64,000 nucleotides of DNA from Paludibacteraceae bacterium (GCA_017471175.1 JAFUVS010000015.1:62001-126000); one strand, 5' to 3'. Counted from the stretch's first letter, positions 1-7,903 are shown. Translations and numbers: made by a program. The notes: a model not told the origin generated them from the letters alone.

Positions 1-698
1 CCCGCATACTTAAAGCCTCGCGATTTCTTGCCTCCTCGTGCCGCAAATTCCCATTGAGCCTCTGTGGGGAGATTAAAACTAAGTCCGGTAATAAGATTAA
101 GACGGCTGATAAAGGTGGTGATGTCTTGATACGATACCAGATTAACGGGCTGATTAACACCAATGAAGAAAGAACGGTTCTCGCCCATAACGGCGTTCCA
201 CAATTCCTGCGTTACTTCGGTTTGCGAAATGTAGTAGGACGAGAGCTTGACCACGTGTGAGCGTTCGTTTTCGGAAGCGTCCGTACCTTGCTCCAACGTG
301 GCTCCCATCACGAACGTACCGCCTTGTACATAGACCATCGTAAAAGAAATACCATTCGCCTCAATCACTTTGGAGAGCGGCATAAGGGTTACTTTGACCA
401 TCACATCGTGGGAGAACTCGCCCCATTCTTTGAGGGCATCCCAATAGACGACATTGTGTCCCTCAATGCTTTGTGAGCCGAAATTACCGCTCAACTCATA
501 AATAGGACGAAAAACATACGAATTGTCAACGGCAACGGAGATGAACGTTTCGATCTGCTCCGTGAGGTCATATTCGATGCGGAATCGGGTGTCTTCTTGC
601 TCTAAAGTAACATTGCTGACGGCTTGCGACCACGCGATAGCGTACACAAAGAAAAGGAGCGAAAGAATGGTCAAACGATGAATGAATGGTCGTTTCAT
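1..698 (-). CDS. FGE-sulfatase (SUMF1) fold protein, 3'-truncated by window edge
   Basis: About 232 codons are visible; the C-terminus lies beyond base 1. The protein opens with a signal peptide (MKRPFIHRLTILSLLFF, then AIAWSQ). A beta-sandwich-type N-terminal domain follows, carrying the Bacteroidota pattern IxYxL...G.FG...V.G.NVVYWDAL. The SUMF1/formylglycine-generating-enzyme fold starts at 'MVYVQGGTFVMG' and runs through 'PTEAQWEFAARGG'. It is a clear paralogue of the 2376-3398 gene (same domain order, many identical blocks). It lies 24 nt after the DUF4384-like gene on the same strand, so it is probably the last visible gene of that transcription unit. Family members without the active-site cysteines act as binding modules, but the diagnostic C-terminal part is not in the window, so catalysis cannot be judged here. 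ATG at 698. Confidence 0.85.
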   Translation of the reverse strand, partial: MKRPFIHRLTILSLLFFVYAIAWSQAVSNVTLEQEDTRFRIEYDLTEQIETFISVAVDNSYVFRPIYELSGNFGSQSIEGHNVVYWDALKEWGEFSHDVMVKVTLMPLSKVIEANGISFTMVYVQGGTFVMGATLEQGTDASENERSHVVKLSSYYISQTEVTQELWNAVMGENRSFFIGVNQPVNLVSYQDITTFISRLNLITGLSFNLPTEAQWEFAARGGKKSRGFKYA

Positions 699-722
699 AA
701 TAGACGTTACGGGCGGGTTGAT

Positions 723-1547
723 TTATTGACGTATCTCTAACAGAATGGACTTGACTTGCATTTCGGCATCGCGTGTACGGCTTTTGGACAGCCATTCCTG
801 GTACTTCTTGAAGTCCAATCCTCGAAGACCGAAGGCTAATTCCTCATCCAACGGGATGGTGAACGGATTGGGCGAAAAGATAAAATGCAGCTGGTTAAAT
901 TCAACGGGTTTAAGGGCAGTCAGAATGATTTCGTTGTTTTTGCTTTGGTCAAGCATATTCCGATAGACCGTATTGGCACGGATTTCCTGAATGCCTTTCG
1001 TATTATACACAGAGGGGAGCAGACGTATTATATTGTTGTCTTCATCTTGGAGATAGACCGCGAGAAAGCCGTCCTTGGGTGAGAGGAAATCGATGTTCAG
1101 CAGATCTTTATGTTGGAATTGCGTGGTCAGGATGCACTTCCCGTTATCGTCACACCGCTTGGTTGTGATTTTGAGTTCCACTTCCACCCGTTTGATTTCC
1201 TGTGCTTTGCCCCAAACTTTGACGAAGATGGCTGTTTCGCCGGAGACGGAGTCGATACGGTATCGCACAAGCGGGGCTTTGGTGTCTTGCAGCCATTTGC
1301 CGTTCACTTCCGAATTGCCGAAGATGGTCATTTTTTCGTTGACGTGTCCGCTGGTTTGGGTGACGGACTCACCAAAGGCTTGACGCATGGCTTTTACTCT
1401 CGCTCCCTCGATGGCTTTTGTGCGTGCTTCCAAGCGCGATTCGGTTTCGGGGATATGGTAAGTAAAGTCGGCACGGACGGTTTTCACCGTCTGTGCCTGA
1501 ATGATACCTGCGCCGGTGAGAAGCAAAAGTATGATACACTTCTTCAT
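723..1547 (-). CDS. DUF4384-like exported protein of the caspase/sigma locus
   Basis: 274 residues with a signal peptide (MKKCIILLLLTGAGIIQAQ). The N-terminal half has a helical 'EARTKAIEGARVKAMRQAFG' segment typical of LPP20/FlgT-N-like domains. The C-terminal half has 'GFLAVYLQDEDNNIIRLLPS', the signature of DUF4384, a small domain often found beside or fused to caspase-family proteases (family knowledge). The start codon lies 44 nt after the LPP20-like gene's stop, and the next gene on the strand is an FGE-fold protein. I infer a periplasmic or surface partner of the caspase locus. No catalytic motif is visible and the molecular role is unknown. Confidence 0.7.
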   Translation of the reverse strand: MKKCIILLLLTGAGIIQAQTVKTVRADFTYHIPETESRLEARTKAIEGARVKAMRQAFGESVTQTSGHVNEKMTIFGNSEVNGKWLQDTKAPLVRYRIDSVSGETAIFVKVWGKAQEIKRVEVELKITTKRCDDNGKCILTTQFQHKDLLNIDFLSPKDGFLAVYLQDEDNNIIRLLPSVYNTKGIQEIRANTVYRNMLDQSKNNEIILTALKPVEFNQLHFIFSPNPFTIPLDEELAFGLRGLDFKKYQEWLSKSRTRDAEMQVKSILLEIRQ

Positions 1548-1591
1548 CGCTGTATGGTCTTATCTGAATGCTTTTTTGTGTCGGGTTGATT

Positions 1592-2263
1592 TTACTTAAC
1601 GCCCCAAATTTCGTCTAACTCTTTGTGGAGTTTCTTACCGTCTTTTTCGAGTTCCTGCTTAACGATTTGTTTGGCGGCTTGCAGGGCTATGTTACGGTCG
1701 TAGAAGATGCGTGTTTGCACTTCATAGAGTTTGCCGTCCATACGATAGACTTCCACTACGGGAATGACGTTGGTGAGGCGTTGTGCGATGAGTTGCTTGC
1801 CAGCCTGAACGGTTTTGGAGATAGAGGCTGCATCGGTAGAAGATATCTGCTCATTGGCGCGTGTGTTCTCCACGAGGGCGGTCACTTCGGTGGCAATCAT
1901 ACCGGCGAGGTCTTCCTTGGCGAAAGCGAGTGCCTGTGCTTTGGCGGCGGCATACGATTCGGCTTTGGCGGTCATCTCACCCATAAAGTATTTGGGCGAA
2001 TTGTCATCGTTGTATTCGTACTGCATCCGCTGCGACTTTTCTATCTGTTTTTCGAGCGAGAGGGCACCCACATTGACCTGCCAACCTTGTTTCTTGAACT
2101 CCTTGGCTTGTTTTTTGATGTCGCGACCTACTTTGGCTTTCAGCTCCTTGTCAGACATCTTGGTGATGGCTTCACGTTCTTTACGTTGGTCTTTGTTGTT
2201 CTGCGCATAACCGGTACTCGTCAGGAGCAACAAACTGAGCGCAAATAAAATAACTTTTTTCAT
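1592..2263 (-). CDS. LPP20-like exported protein
   Basis: 223 residues with a signal peptide ending around GYAQ (residue 21). The body is charged and helical. 'SYAAAKAQALAFAKEDLAGMIATEV' followed by a 'VVEVYRMDGKLYEVQTRIFYDRN' beta segment resembles LPP20-family lipoproteins, though no lipobox cysteine is present, so it should be soluble periplasmic. It is preceded by a 112-nt gap holding an ECF-style promoter (2326-2355) nearly identical to the one upstream of the TPR gene. It is probably the first gene of a unit with the DUF4384-like and second FGE-fold genes. Function unknown. Confidence 0.65.
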   Translation of the reverse strand: MKKVILFALSLLLLTSTGYAQNNKDQRKEREAITKMSDKELKAKVGRDIKKQAKEFKKQGWQVNVGALSLEKQIEKSQRMQYEYNDDNSPKYFMGEMTAKAESYAAAKAQALAFAKEDLAGMIATEVTALVENTRANEQISSTDAASISKTVQAGKQLIAQRLTNVIPVVEVYRMDGKLYEVQTRIFYDRNIALQAAKQIVKQELEKDGKKLHKELDEIWGVK

Positions 2264-2325
2264 AGTTGTACTGATATTTATTGATTTGTTAGTTTCTATT
2301 CAGGCGTTTTCTTGTGCTTTCTACT

Positions 2326-2355
2326 TCTTTATATCCGAAAGGTAAGAAAAGTAAC
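2326..2355 (-). promoter_or_regulatory. Candidate ECF-sigma promoter, copy 1
   Basis: Read on the minus strand: GTTAC, 15 nt, then GATATAAAGA, about 63 nt upstream of the LPP20-like ATG. The same two blocks with identical spacing occur at 3996-4025. The layout (short GTTAC-type -35, about 16 nt, -10 block) is what ECF sigma factors use, and an ECF sigma is encoded at 4053-4604. Assignment to that sigma is inference. Confidence 0.55.
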
Positions 2356-2375
2356 GGGGAAAAGTGATTTTTTTA

Positions 2376-3398
2376 TTATTTTTCGTAATCGGGGTATATG
2401 ACGATACGTAATCCCGTATCCGCCATACGGTTAGCAGGCGAGAAATGGAAGCGTGCATTCACTTGGCTTTCGTTTGCCTTGTATCGCCAACTGCCTCCTC
2501 TTGCTACGCGGTGCTCGCCTTCGACAGGTCCTTGGGGATTAACGGCAAATTCTACTTGGTAGGGAGCGTACCAATCGCGACACCACTCGAGCAGGTTACC
2601 GGTCATATCGTATAGACCGAGTTCATTAGGTTGTTTGTCTGCCACTTGACTAACGGGGTTATAGTCATTATCTTCAGTGGGTGTTCGTCCTACGTAAGCC
2701 ACCTCGCCGACTTTATTGCTGCCTGCAAATCGGTAGTTATGGGTACGGATACCTCCTCGTGCCGCATATTCCCATTCTGCTTCGGTCGGGATAGCGATAT
2801 GAAGGCCGGTGAGTTGGCTCAATTGCTGCACGAAATGCAGGGCATCCTCATAGGAAACAAGACTGACGGGCATTGTTCTTTCGGTTACAACGGGTCGTTT
2901 GTCCGCCACGACGGCTTGCCACTGGCGTTGCGTTACCTCAGTGGTAGCGATATAAAAGGAATTGACCGTTACCCGATGGGGTGTATCGGTAGCGGGAATT
3001 GTCTTGGCATCGCCAGCTCCCATCGTATAGGTTCCCCCTTGCACATAGACAAAGGTGAAAGGCACATCGGCTACCATAAACTGCTTGACCGAATCGGGGA
3101 CGACCACTTTGACGGTAACATCGGCTGTGAACTCTCCCCATTCGCCCAGTGCATCCCAATAGACGGTGTTTCGTCCGGATACCGTCTGCTGCCCGTAGTT
3201 ACCGGTGAGTTGCTTGATGGGTACGTAAGTTCTTCCGGAGTCCTTGGAAGCATAAAAAAACGTTTCCATTTGTGCAGAGAGGGCGTAGTCGATACGCATA
3301 CGCGTACTTTCCTGCGACAATACGACATCGGCAACCGCCTGCGCAGTAAGAGTAACCGCACAGGCGAGAAGACATACGGAAGACAGGAGTCGCTTCAT
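2376..3398 (-). CDS. FGE-sulfatase (SUMF1) fold exported protein, non-catalytic type
   Basis: 340 residues. Signal peptide 1-19 (MKRLLSSVCLLACAVTLTA). Residues about 25-105 form the Bacteroidota N-terminal domain with 'RIDYALSAQMETFFYASKDSG' and 'VSGRNTVYWDALGEWGEF'. Residues about 115-335 form the SUMF1 fold: 'FVYVQGGTYTMG', 'EVTQRQWQAV', 'PVSLVSYEDALHFVQQLS', 'IPTEAEWEYAARGG', 'GNLLEWCRDWY', 'RVARGGSWRYK', 'NRMADTGLRIVI'. The paired active-site cysteines of true formylglycine-generating enzymes are absent near the C-terminus, so it is more likely a binding or structural module, like GldK or the C-type lectin-like SUMF1 proteins. It begins 6 nt after the TPR gene, so the two are probably cotranscribed. 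Confidence 0.85.
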   Translation of the reverse strand: MKRLLSSVCLLACAVTLTAQAVADVVLSQESTRMRIDYALSAQMETFFYASKDSGRTYVPIKQLTGNYGQQTVSGRNTVYWDALGEWGEFTADVTVKVVVPDSVKQFMVADVPFTFVYVQGGTYTMGAGDAKTIPATDTPHRVTVNSFYIATTEVTQRQWQAVVADKRPVVTERTMPVSLVSYEDALHFVQQLSQLTGLHIAIPTEAEWEYAARGGIRTHNYRFAGSNKVGEVAYVGRTPTEDNDYNPVSQVADKQPNELGLYDMTGNLLEWCRDWYAPYQVEFAVNPQGPVEGEHRVARGGSWRYKANESQVNARFHFSPANRMADTGLRIVIYPDYEK

Positions 3399-3404
3399 AG
3401 CTGA

Positions 3405-3989
3405 CTATTTCAGCTGCAAGAGTTGTTCAGCTTGGGTGGCAAATGTACCGTTCTCTTTAGCGATCTGTTTGAGTAGTTTTTTGGCTTTGCGATACTTACC
3501 TTGTCCGAGCAGGTTGAGCGCGTGAAGCCATTGCTGTTCATCGCGTTGTACAAGAAGTATTTGTTCTTCGTCCGCCGTTTCGGGTTTGGTATCTTTGATG
3601 GTGGCGGTCAGTTCTTTGAGGACGCGGTCGGAATCGCGGAACTGGCCGGCGAAGAGGAGTTGGTAGGCATCTTGGAGTTGGTTATCCACTCGGTTATCGC
3701 CGCGTGAGACGTAGATTTGGGTGTTGCTCATTCCTTGCGTAAAGGCGGCATCTGCCCAAGCGGACTGATTGATGTGCAGACCGATAACGAGGGCGCAGCA
3801 AGCCGCAGCGGCTACACAAAGGGAGATAATCGTTTTCTTTTTCATAGTTTTGTTAGGTATTAAGTTAGTATAAATAGTTTGCGAACGTGCGTCTGATTGC
3901 CTTTCTTGCAAGGAGGCTTCAAGTGTTTGCAAGTCCTGCTTTAGGAACTTGGCGCAAACGGCTAATCGTATTTCTTGTTCGGTATTCAT
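3405..3989 (-). CDS. Membrane-anchored TPR-like protein next to ECF sigma (possible regulator)
   Basis: 194 residues if started at ATG 3989. Residues 1-48 are hydrophilic, about 53-73 form one hydrophobic helix (IISLCVAAAACCALVIGL), and the rest is helical with TPR-like pairs ('QLQDAYQLLFAGQFRDSDRVLKEL', 'WLHALNLLGQGKYRKAKKLLKQI'). Started at 3989, the topology (short cytosolic N-terminus, one membrane helix, outside domain) matches anti-sigma-type proteins, and the gene sits directly downstream of an ECF sigma. An alternative start at ATG 3845 would give an ordinary signal peptide (MKKKTIISLC...). That start is favoured by the candidate ECF promoter only 7 nt upstream of 3989, which would leave almost no leader. 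An anti-sigma role is inference. Confidence 0.65.
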   Translation of the reverse strand: MNTEQEIRLAVCAKFLKQDLQTLEASLQERQSDARSQTIYTNLIPNKTMKKKTIISLCVAAAACCALVIGLHINQSAWADAAFTQGMSNTQIYVSRGDNRVDNQLQDAYQLLFAGQFRDSDRVLKELTATIKDTKPETADEEQILLVQRDEQQWLHALNLLGQGKYRKAKKLLKQIAKENGTFATQAEQLLQLK

Positions 3990-3995
3990 TTCATC

Positions 3996-4025
3996 TCTTT
4001 ATATCGTAGGGAACGAAAAGGTAAC
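3996..4025 (-). promoter_or_regulatory. Candidate ECF-sigma promoter, copy 2
   Basis: On the minus strand GTTAC (4025-4021), 15 nt, then GATATAAAGA (4005-3996). Both blocks and the spacing are the same as copy 1 at 2326-2355, and the surrounding 'CTTTT' bases are also similar. It lies between the sigma factor gene and the TPR-like gene and so could make this sigma drive its own neighbours. The -10 block is only 7 nt from ATG 3989, implying either a leaderless message or use of the ATG at 3845. Confidence 0.55.
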
Positions 4026-4052
4026 GACTATTTTTCAGAAAAAAAAATATTT

Positions 4053-4604
4053 TTATTCTAACAACTTGACAAAGACCGCTTTAAGTTTTTGCATACAGCG
4101 GAATTTTTGCATTTTGGCAGCATCAACAGTAGGGAAATTCATTTGAGAAGCGATGGTTTCCAAATCTTTTTGCTCGTAGTAGAAGAGTCGGAGCAGGGTG
4201 TTGCAGGGTTCTATCATTTGTTCGACGGCTTGCGCCATACGGTTTTCGCGATCGGTGTCATAGACATCGGCATCGGGTATGTTATGCAGGTCGGCAAACT
4301 GCTCTGCGTCTAAAGACAGATAGCGATCGGTTTGCCGCGTAGCAGCCAAGTGGCGGTAGATGGCGATAGAGATAACGTAGGTCGAGAGTTGACAAGAAAG
4401 GTTGTCGGGAGTGAGCGTACCGCGCTGCACGTTTTTCCACGTACCGATGACGGCTTCTTGTAGCAGGTCGGCGATGGTGTCGTCATCTAAACGGTAATGG
4501 TTGAGAAAATAGCGGAAAAAAGGTTCGCGCAGTTCCTTGTAGAGCGTATGGATGACGGCGTTGTCGCCTTGCGCAAGGGCTTGTATGTATTCGCAATCGG
4601 TCAT
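4053..4604 (-). CDS. ECF-type sigma-70 family RNA polymerase sigma factor
   Basis: 183 residues, the usual ECF length. Region 2 is visible at about 25-95 ('EPFFRYFLNHYRLDDDTIADLLQEAVIGTWKN', 'STYVISIAIYRHLAATR'). Region 4 is at about 125-180 ('AVEQMIEPCNTLLRLFYYEQKDLETIASQMNFPTVDAAKMQKFRCMQKL'), with the helix-turn-helix 'LETIASQMNFPTVDAAKMQK'. Its ATG overlaps the caspase stop codon by 4 nt (ATGA), so the two are translationally coupled. It presumably directs transcription of the downstream locus through the two GTTAC-N15-GATATAAAGA sites. No classical FecR anti-sigma gene follows; the TPR-like membrane protein takes that position. Confidence 0.9.
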   Translation of the reverse strand: MTDCEYIQALAQGDNAVIHTLYKELREPFFRYFLNHYRLDDDTIADLLQEAVIGTWKNVQRGTLTPDNLSCQLSTYVISIAIYRHLAATRQTDRYLSLDAEQFADLHNIPDADVYDTDRENRMAQAVEQMIEPCNTLLRLFYYEQKDLETIASQMNFPTVDAAKMQKFRCMQKLKAVFVKLLE

Positions 4605-5479
4605 TTTGAGGGCAGCACTTTGTCGGTTTGCAGTTGCTCGGGACCGTCTAATTGCGGTACTTGCAAGAAGGGAATGAGTTGTTTGACCGTGGTGCGTATC
4701 TGCTTTAGTAACTCTACTGCCGTATAGTCGGACAGGGGATTAGGCAGATGACAGAGGGCATAGGTGAGCGAGCCGTTGCCGCGATACTCGTAGTTAGTCT
4801 GCGAATAGAGGCAGGCACTGAAGAAAAGCCAGTCTTCGATATTGGCAGAGTCTATGGTGATTCCTGTAGATGGCGGCAGGACAAAGTAGTCGGCAGAACC
4901 GCGTTCGATCCATTTCTCGCCGGGGATAGTGTCTGATTGTGCACGTGTGCCACCGCTGCTATGACAAGCGTCTGCCACAACTATTATCCTACCTTCTTTT
5001 CCCACCTTGCGGCGCAGGCGTGTCAAGTAGGAATGGAGTTCATCGTCAATGAGGTGGTTCTGTCCCCAATAGATATTCTCTCGGTAGTCTTTGTAGGCAT
5101 CGTATGGAATCCATGCTTCGTCCCATCCGTTGCTTGTTCCTTGTTCATCGCCGTTAAGGTCTGTAATACGCTGTCCGTGCCCTGAGAAGTGGATATAGAC
5201 CACATCGCCTTTTTCTGCGTTTTGGGCGAGCAGGTGAAATGAGCGAAGGATATTGGTTTTGGTGGCTTGTTCGTTGATAAGGGAGAGGATAAACTGTTTT
5301 TGGAAGCCGTTGCGCAGGAGCATATCGGTAACCATCGGCAGGTCTTTGTCTCCGTTAATCTTGTGCCAGCCACGCTCGGCAGGATAATCGCCTATCCCGA
5401 TAAGGAGTGCGCGCGAAGTGGCAGCAGCCGTGAGGCAGAAGACGAAGAGCAAAAGATGTATAAATGCGGCTTTTTTCAT
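4601..5479 (-). CDS. Secreted caspase-family (C14/metacaspase-like) cysteine protease
   Basis: 292 residues from ATG 5479. Signal peptide about 1-23 (MKKAAFIHLLLFVFCLTAAA). Caspase fold from 'RALLIGIGDYP' (about 23) to about 250. The catalytic dyad is visible: His101 in 'IHFSGHGQR' and Cys172 in 'VVADACHSSG'; an acidic S1-type region 'DLNGDEQGTSNGWDEAWIPYD' lies between them. The protein is expected to act in the periplasm or at the surface. A longer reading from TTG 5560 would overlap the upstream glycosidase and lacks a signal peptide, so 5479 was chosen. It is coupled (ATGA) to the ECF sigma gene and begins 31 nt after the GHL10 gene. Substrate unknown. Together with SUMF1-fold and DUF4384-like genes it resembles signalling or conflict modules centred on caspases. 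Confidence 0.88.
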   Translation of the reverse strand: MKKAAFIHLLLFVFCLTAAATSRALLIGIGDYPAERGWHKINGDKDLPMVTDMLLRNGFQKQFILSLINEQATKTNILRSFHLLAQNAEKGDVVYIHFSGHGQRITDLNGDEQGTSNGWDEAWIPYDAYKDYRENIYWGQNHLIDDELHSYLTRLRRKVGKEGRIIVVADACHSSGGTRAQSDTIPGEKWIERGSADYFVLPPSTGITIDSANIEDWLFFSACLYSQTNYEYRGNGSLTYALCHLPNPLSDYTAVELLKQIRTTVKQLIPFLQVPQLDGPEQLQTDKVLPSK

Positions 5480-5510
5480 AGGGGTTGTTTTGGGGCAGCA
5501 AAAGATAATA

Positions 5511-6773
5511 TTAAGGATTTGTGTCGTTATAATAGGTACGCAGGCTGTCGCAGATACCAAGCGGGTTTTTGAGCAGATGGGAGGCAGAGAAGAATACTTG
5601 TCCCTGTATTTGAGGTATTTGCTCGTGGAGGTGGAGTTGGCGCATAATCTCGTTGGGTTTCGCCCAAGCTGTCTTGCGCTTCTTCTGCCATTCGTCGGCG
5701 GACACCTGCTTGCGGTCCACTAACTGGTAGGGAGCCATACCGATGTAGAGTTTGGTATTGAAGCAGTTATGCGCCCACCAGTAGGCTAATTTCTTGTGGT
5801 CAGCGGCCCGGCTGCCTATTGCCCAATAGAGTTGGGGAACCACGTAGTCTATCCACCCTTCTTCCATCCAAAGGCGTATGTCGGCATAGAGTGCATCGTA
5901 GTTCTGTAGTCCGTGGGTATCGCTGCCGAGCGGGTCGGAGGAGAGATTACGCCAGATACCGAAGGGGGAAATGCCAAACTGCACTTCGGGTTTGAGGCTC
6001 TTGATGAGATCGTGCAGTTCGCAGATAATGAGGTTCGTGTTGTTGCGTCGCCAGTCGTCTATATCCTTAAATCCACGCGGGTGGGCACGGAAACATTGGG
6101 CATCGGGCAGGGGTGTCTTATGGTCGGGATAGGGGTAGAAATAGTCGTCCATGTGGATGCCCTGAACATCGTATCGTGTTACGAGGTCGCGCACGATGGT
6201 TTTGAGCCATTCGCGTGTTTCGTCCAATCCCGGTTCGAAGTACCACTGCCCGTTGTACTTCCAGAACATCTCTTTGTGCTGATTGAAAATATGGTCGGGG
6301 GCTAATTCGCTGATAGGAGTGCGCGCCAGATTCACCCTGTAGGGGTTAATCCAGACGTGAACGTCTAATCCGCGTTTGTGGGCTTCGTCTAAGACAAACT
6401 GCAAGGGGTCGTAGGGGATGTCGTTGTTCTGCCCCTGCTTGCCGGTGAGCCAATGACTCCACGGTTCGTATTCAGAGGGATAGAGGGCATCTGATGTGGG
6501 GCGGACTTGGAAGATAATAGTGTTAAAATGGAGGGCAACGATCTTGTCTAAGAGGTCGCGCATCTGCTGTTGCTGCAAGATGGTATGTCCGACCGCTTCG
6601 CCGGTAGGCCAGTCTATATTGGCTACGGTAGAGATCCATACGGCGCGGAACGGTCGCTCGTTGGTATCAGGCTTCGGCGTTTTATTTTGCGCTGTGGAAA
6701 AAACCGAGCCGAAGGATAACAGCACTAAAAGAAGCGTTTGCTTTATTTTCCCGAATCGTAGCTGCATCTTCAT
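5511..6773 (-). CDS. GHL10-family (DUF187/YngK-type) secreted glycoside hydrolase
   Basis: 420 residues, signal peptide about 1-29 (MKMQLRFGKIKQTLLLVLLSFGSVFSTAQ). The catalytic TIM barrel of the GHL10 family spans about 38-370: 'RAVWISTVANIDWP', 'FNTIIFQVRPTSDALYPSEYEPWS', 'DVHVWINPYRVN', 'YDVQGIHMDDYFYPYP', 'VQFGISPFGIWRN', 'WIDYVVPQLYWAIG'. Family members cleave glycan backbones, with peptidoglycan-linked or other polysaccharide substrates suggested. The conserved acidic residues of 'HMDDYFYPYP' are present. There is no extra C-terminal module. It lies between pheS (31 nt upstream) and the caspase gene (31 nt downstream), so it may link the housekeeping operon with the caspase locus. Confidence 0.9.
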   Translation of the reverse strand: MKMQLRFGKIKQTLLLVLLSFGSVFSTAQNKTPKPDTNERPFRAVWISTVANIDWPTGEAVGHTILQQQQMRDLLDKIVALHFNTIIFQVRPTSDALYPSEYEPWSHWLTGKQGQNNDIPYDPLQFVLDEAHKRGLDVHVWINPYRVNLARTPISELAPDHIFNQHKEMFWKYNGQWYFEPGLDETREWLKTIVRDLVTRYDVQGIHMDDYFYPYPDHKTPLPDAQCFRAHPRGFKDIDDWRRNNTNLIICELHDLIKSLKPEVQFGISPFGIWRNLSSDPLGSDTHGLQNYDALYADIRLWMEEGWIDYVVPQLYWAIGSRAADHKKLAYWWAHNCFNTKLYIGMAPYQLVDRKQVSADEWQKKRKTAWAKPNEIMRQLHLHEQIPQIQGQVFFSASHLLKNPLGICDSLRTYYNDTNP

Positions 6774-6804
6774 AACAATACTACTATCTTTTACTACACG
6801 AAAC

Positions 6805-7872
6805 TCAACAACTAACGAATTGGTTGAGGAATCTCAGGTCGTTCTCGGAGAAGAGACGGAGGTCTTTGACGCGGTACTTGAGGTTGGTGATACGCTCTAT
6901 ACCGAGTCCGAAAGCGTAGCCGCTGAATACCTTGCTGTCTATTCCGCAGGCTTCGAGGACATTGGGATCGACCATACCGCAGCCGAGGATTTCGACCCAG
7001 CCGGTCTGTTTGCAGAAGCCGCAGCCTACTCCGCCGCATATATGGCAGGAGATGTCCATTTCGGCACTGGGTTCCGTGAAGGGGAAATAGGACGGGCGAA
7101 GACGTATCTTAGTCTTGTCGCCGAACATCTCTTTGGCGAAGTAAAGAAGTGTCTGTCGGAGGTCTGCATAACTGACGTTTCGGGCGATATACAGTCCTTC
7201 GACCTGATGGAAGAAGCAGTGTGCGCGGGCGGAGATGGCCTCGTTGCGATAGACGCGCCCCGGGCAAAGCACACGAATACTATCCTGTTGTCCGTTACGC
7301 AGCCGTTCGGCGGCTTCGGTCATTACGCGAGTCTGTACGCTGCTGGTGTGTGTACGAAGGAGTACATCAGTAGGACGTTGTTCGCCCTCTTCTTTTTCAA
7401 TGAAGAACGTATCTTGCATATCGCGTGCGGGGTGTTCGGGTGCGAAGTTGAGCAATCCGAACACGTGTCGGTCGTCTTCTATTTCGGGACCGTCAGCTAC
7501 GGTAAAGCCGATTCGGGAGAAGATGTCTATTATTTGTTCGCGCACGAGCGAAAGGGGATGACGAGTACCGAGTTCGATGGGATCGGGTGTGCGGGTCAGG
7601 TCTTGGCGCACTTCGGCTCGTGCCATAGTCTGCTCAACCGACTGACGCAACTGCGCCATACGCTCCTCTGCGGCTTGACGCAAACTATTCATTGCTTGCC
7701 CGAATTGTGCTTTTTGCTCTTTGCTGAGGGTGCGGAACTCGTTGAAGAGTTCGCTCACCTCGCCTTTCTTAGAAAGGTATTTGATACGCAATGCTTCCAC
7801 TTCTTCAGCCGAACCGGCTTGCATCTCTTGTACGCGTTTTTGCAAATCGTCTATTCGTTCTTGTAAAGTCAT
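6805..7872 (-). CDS. pheS: Phenylalanine--tRNA ligase alpha subunit
   Basis: 355 residues, slightly longer than the usual 330-345. It charges tRNA-Phe with phenylalanine as an alpha2beta2 complex. N-terminal coiled coil about 1-95 for tRNA binding ('VEALRIKYLSKKGEVSELF'). The class II core follows with motif 1 ('RTPDPIELGTRHPLSLV'), motif 2 ('GRVYRNEAISARAHCFFHQVEGL') and motif 3 ('YAFGLGIERITNLKY'). 'FTEPSAEMDISC' is the typical substrate-pocket segment. The cysteines in 'CHICGGVGCGFCKQTGWVEILGCGMV' are usual for the bacterial form. pheT is not in the window. The downstream glycosidase starts 31 nt after the stop. Confidence 0.97.
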   Translation of the reverse strand: MTLQERIDDLQKRVQEMQAGSAEEVEALRIKYLSKKGEVSELFNEFRTLSKEQKAQFGQAMNSLRQAAEERMAQLRQSVEQTMARAEVRQDLTRTPDPIELGTRHPLSLVREQIIDIFSRIGFTVADGPEIEDDRHVFGLLNFAPEHPARDMQDTFFIEKEEGEQRPTDVLLRTHTSSVQTRVMTEAAERLRNGQQDSIRVLCPGRVYRNEAISARAHCFFHQVEGLYIARNVSYADLRQTLLYFAKEMFGDKTKIRLRPSYFPFTEPSAEMDISCHICGGVGCGFCKQTGWVEILGCGMVDPNVLEACGIDSKVFSGYAFGLGIERITNLKYRVKDLRLFSENDLRFLNQFVSC

Positions 7873-7903
7873 ATTTTTTAGTTTATAGTTGAAAGTTTAT
7901 AGT
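7873..7903. repeat. Heptad-repeat spacer between pheS and the Wzi-like gene
   Basis: Almost the entire 31-nt gap is a degenerate 7-nt tandem (AACTATA / AACTTTC read on the minus strand). The same kind of spacer recurs between many genes in this window. Confidence 0.7.

Noticed and set aside
2376-3398. GldK/PorK component of the type IX secretion system
   Set aside because: It shares the SUMF1 fold, but the other T9SS core genes (gldL, M, N) are absent and the context is the caspase/sigma locus.
6496-7866. Long plus-strand reading frame of 456 codons opposite pheS
   Set aside because: It lies entirely antisense to pheS and its flanks, has no recognisable domain, and pheS matches its family along its whole length. 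It is a codon-bias shadow.
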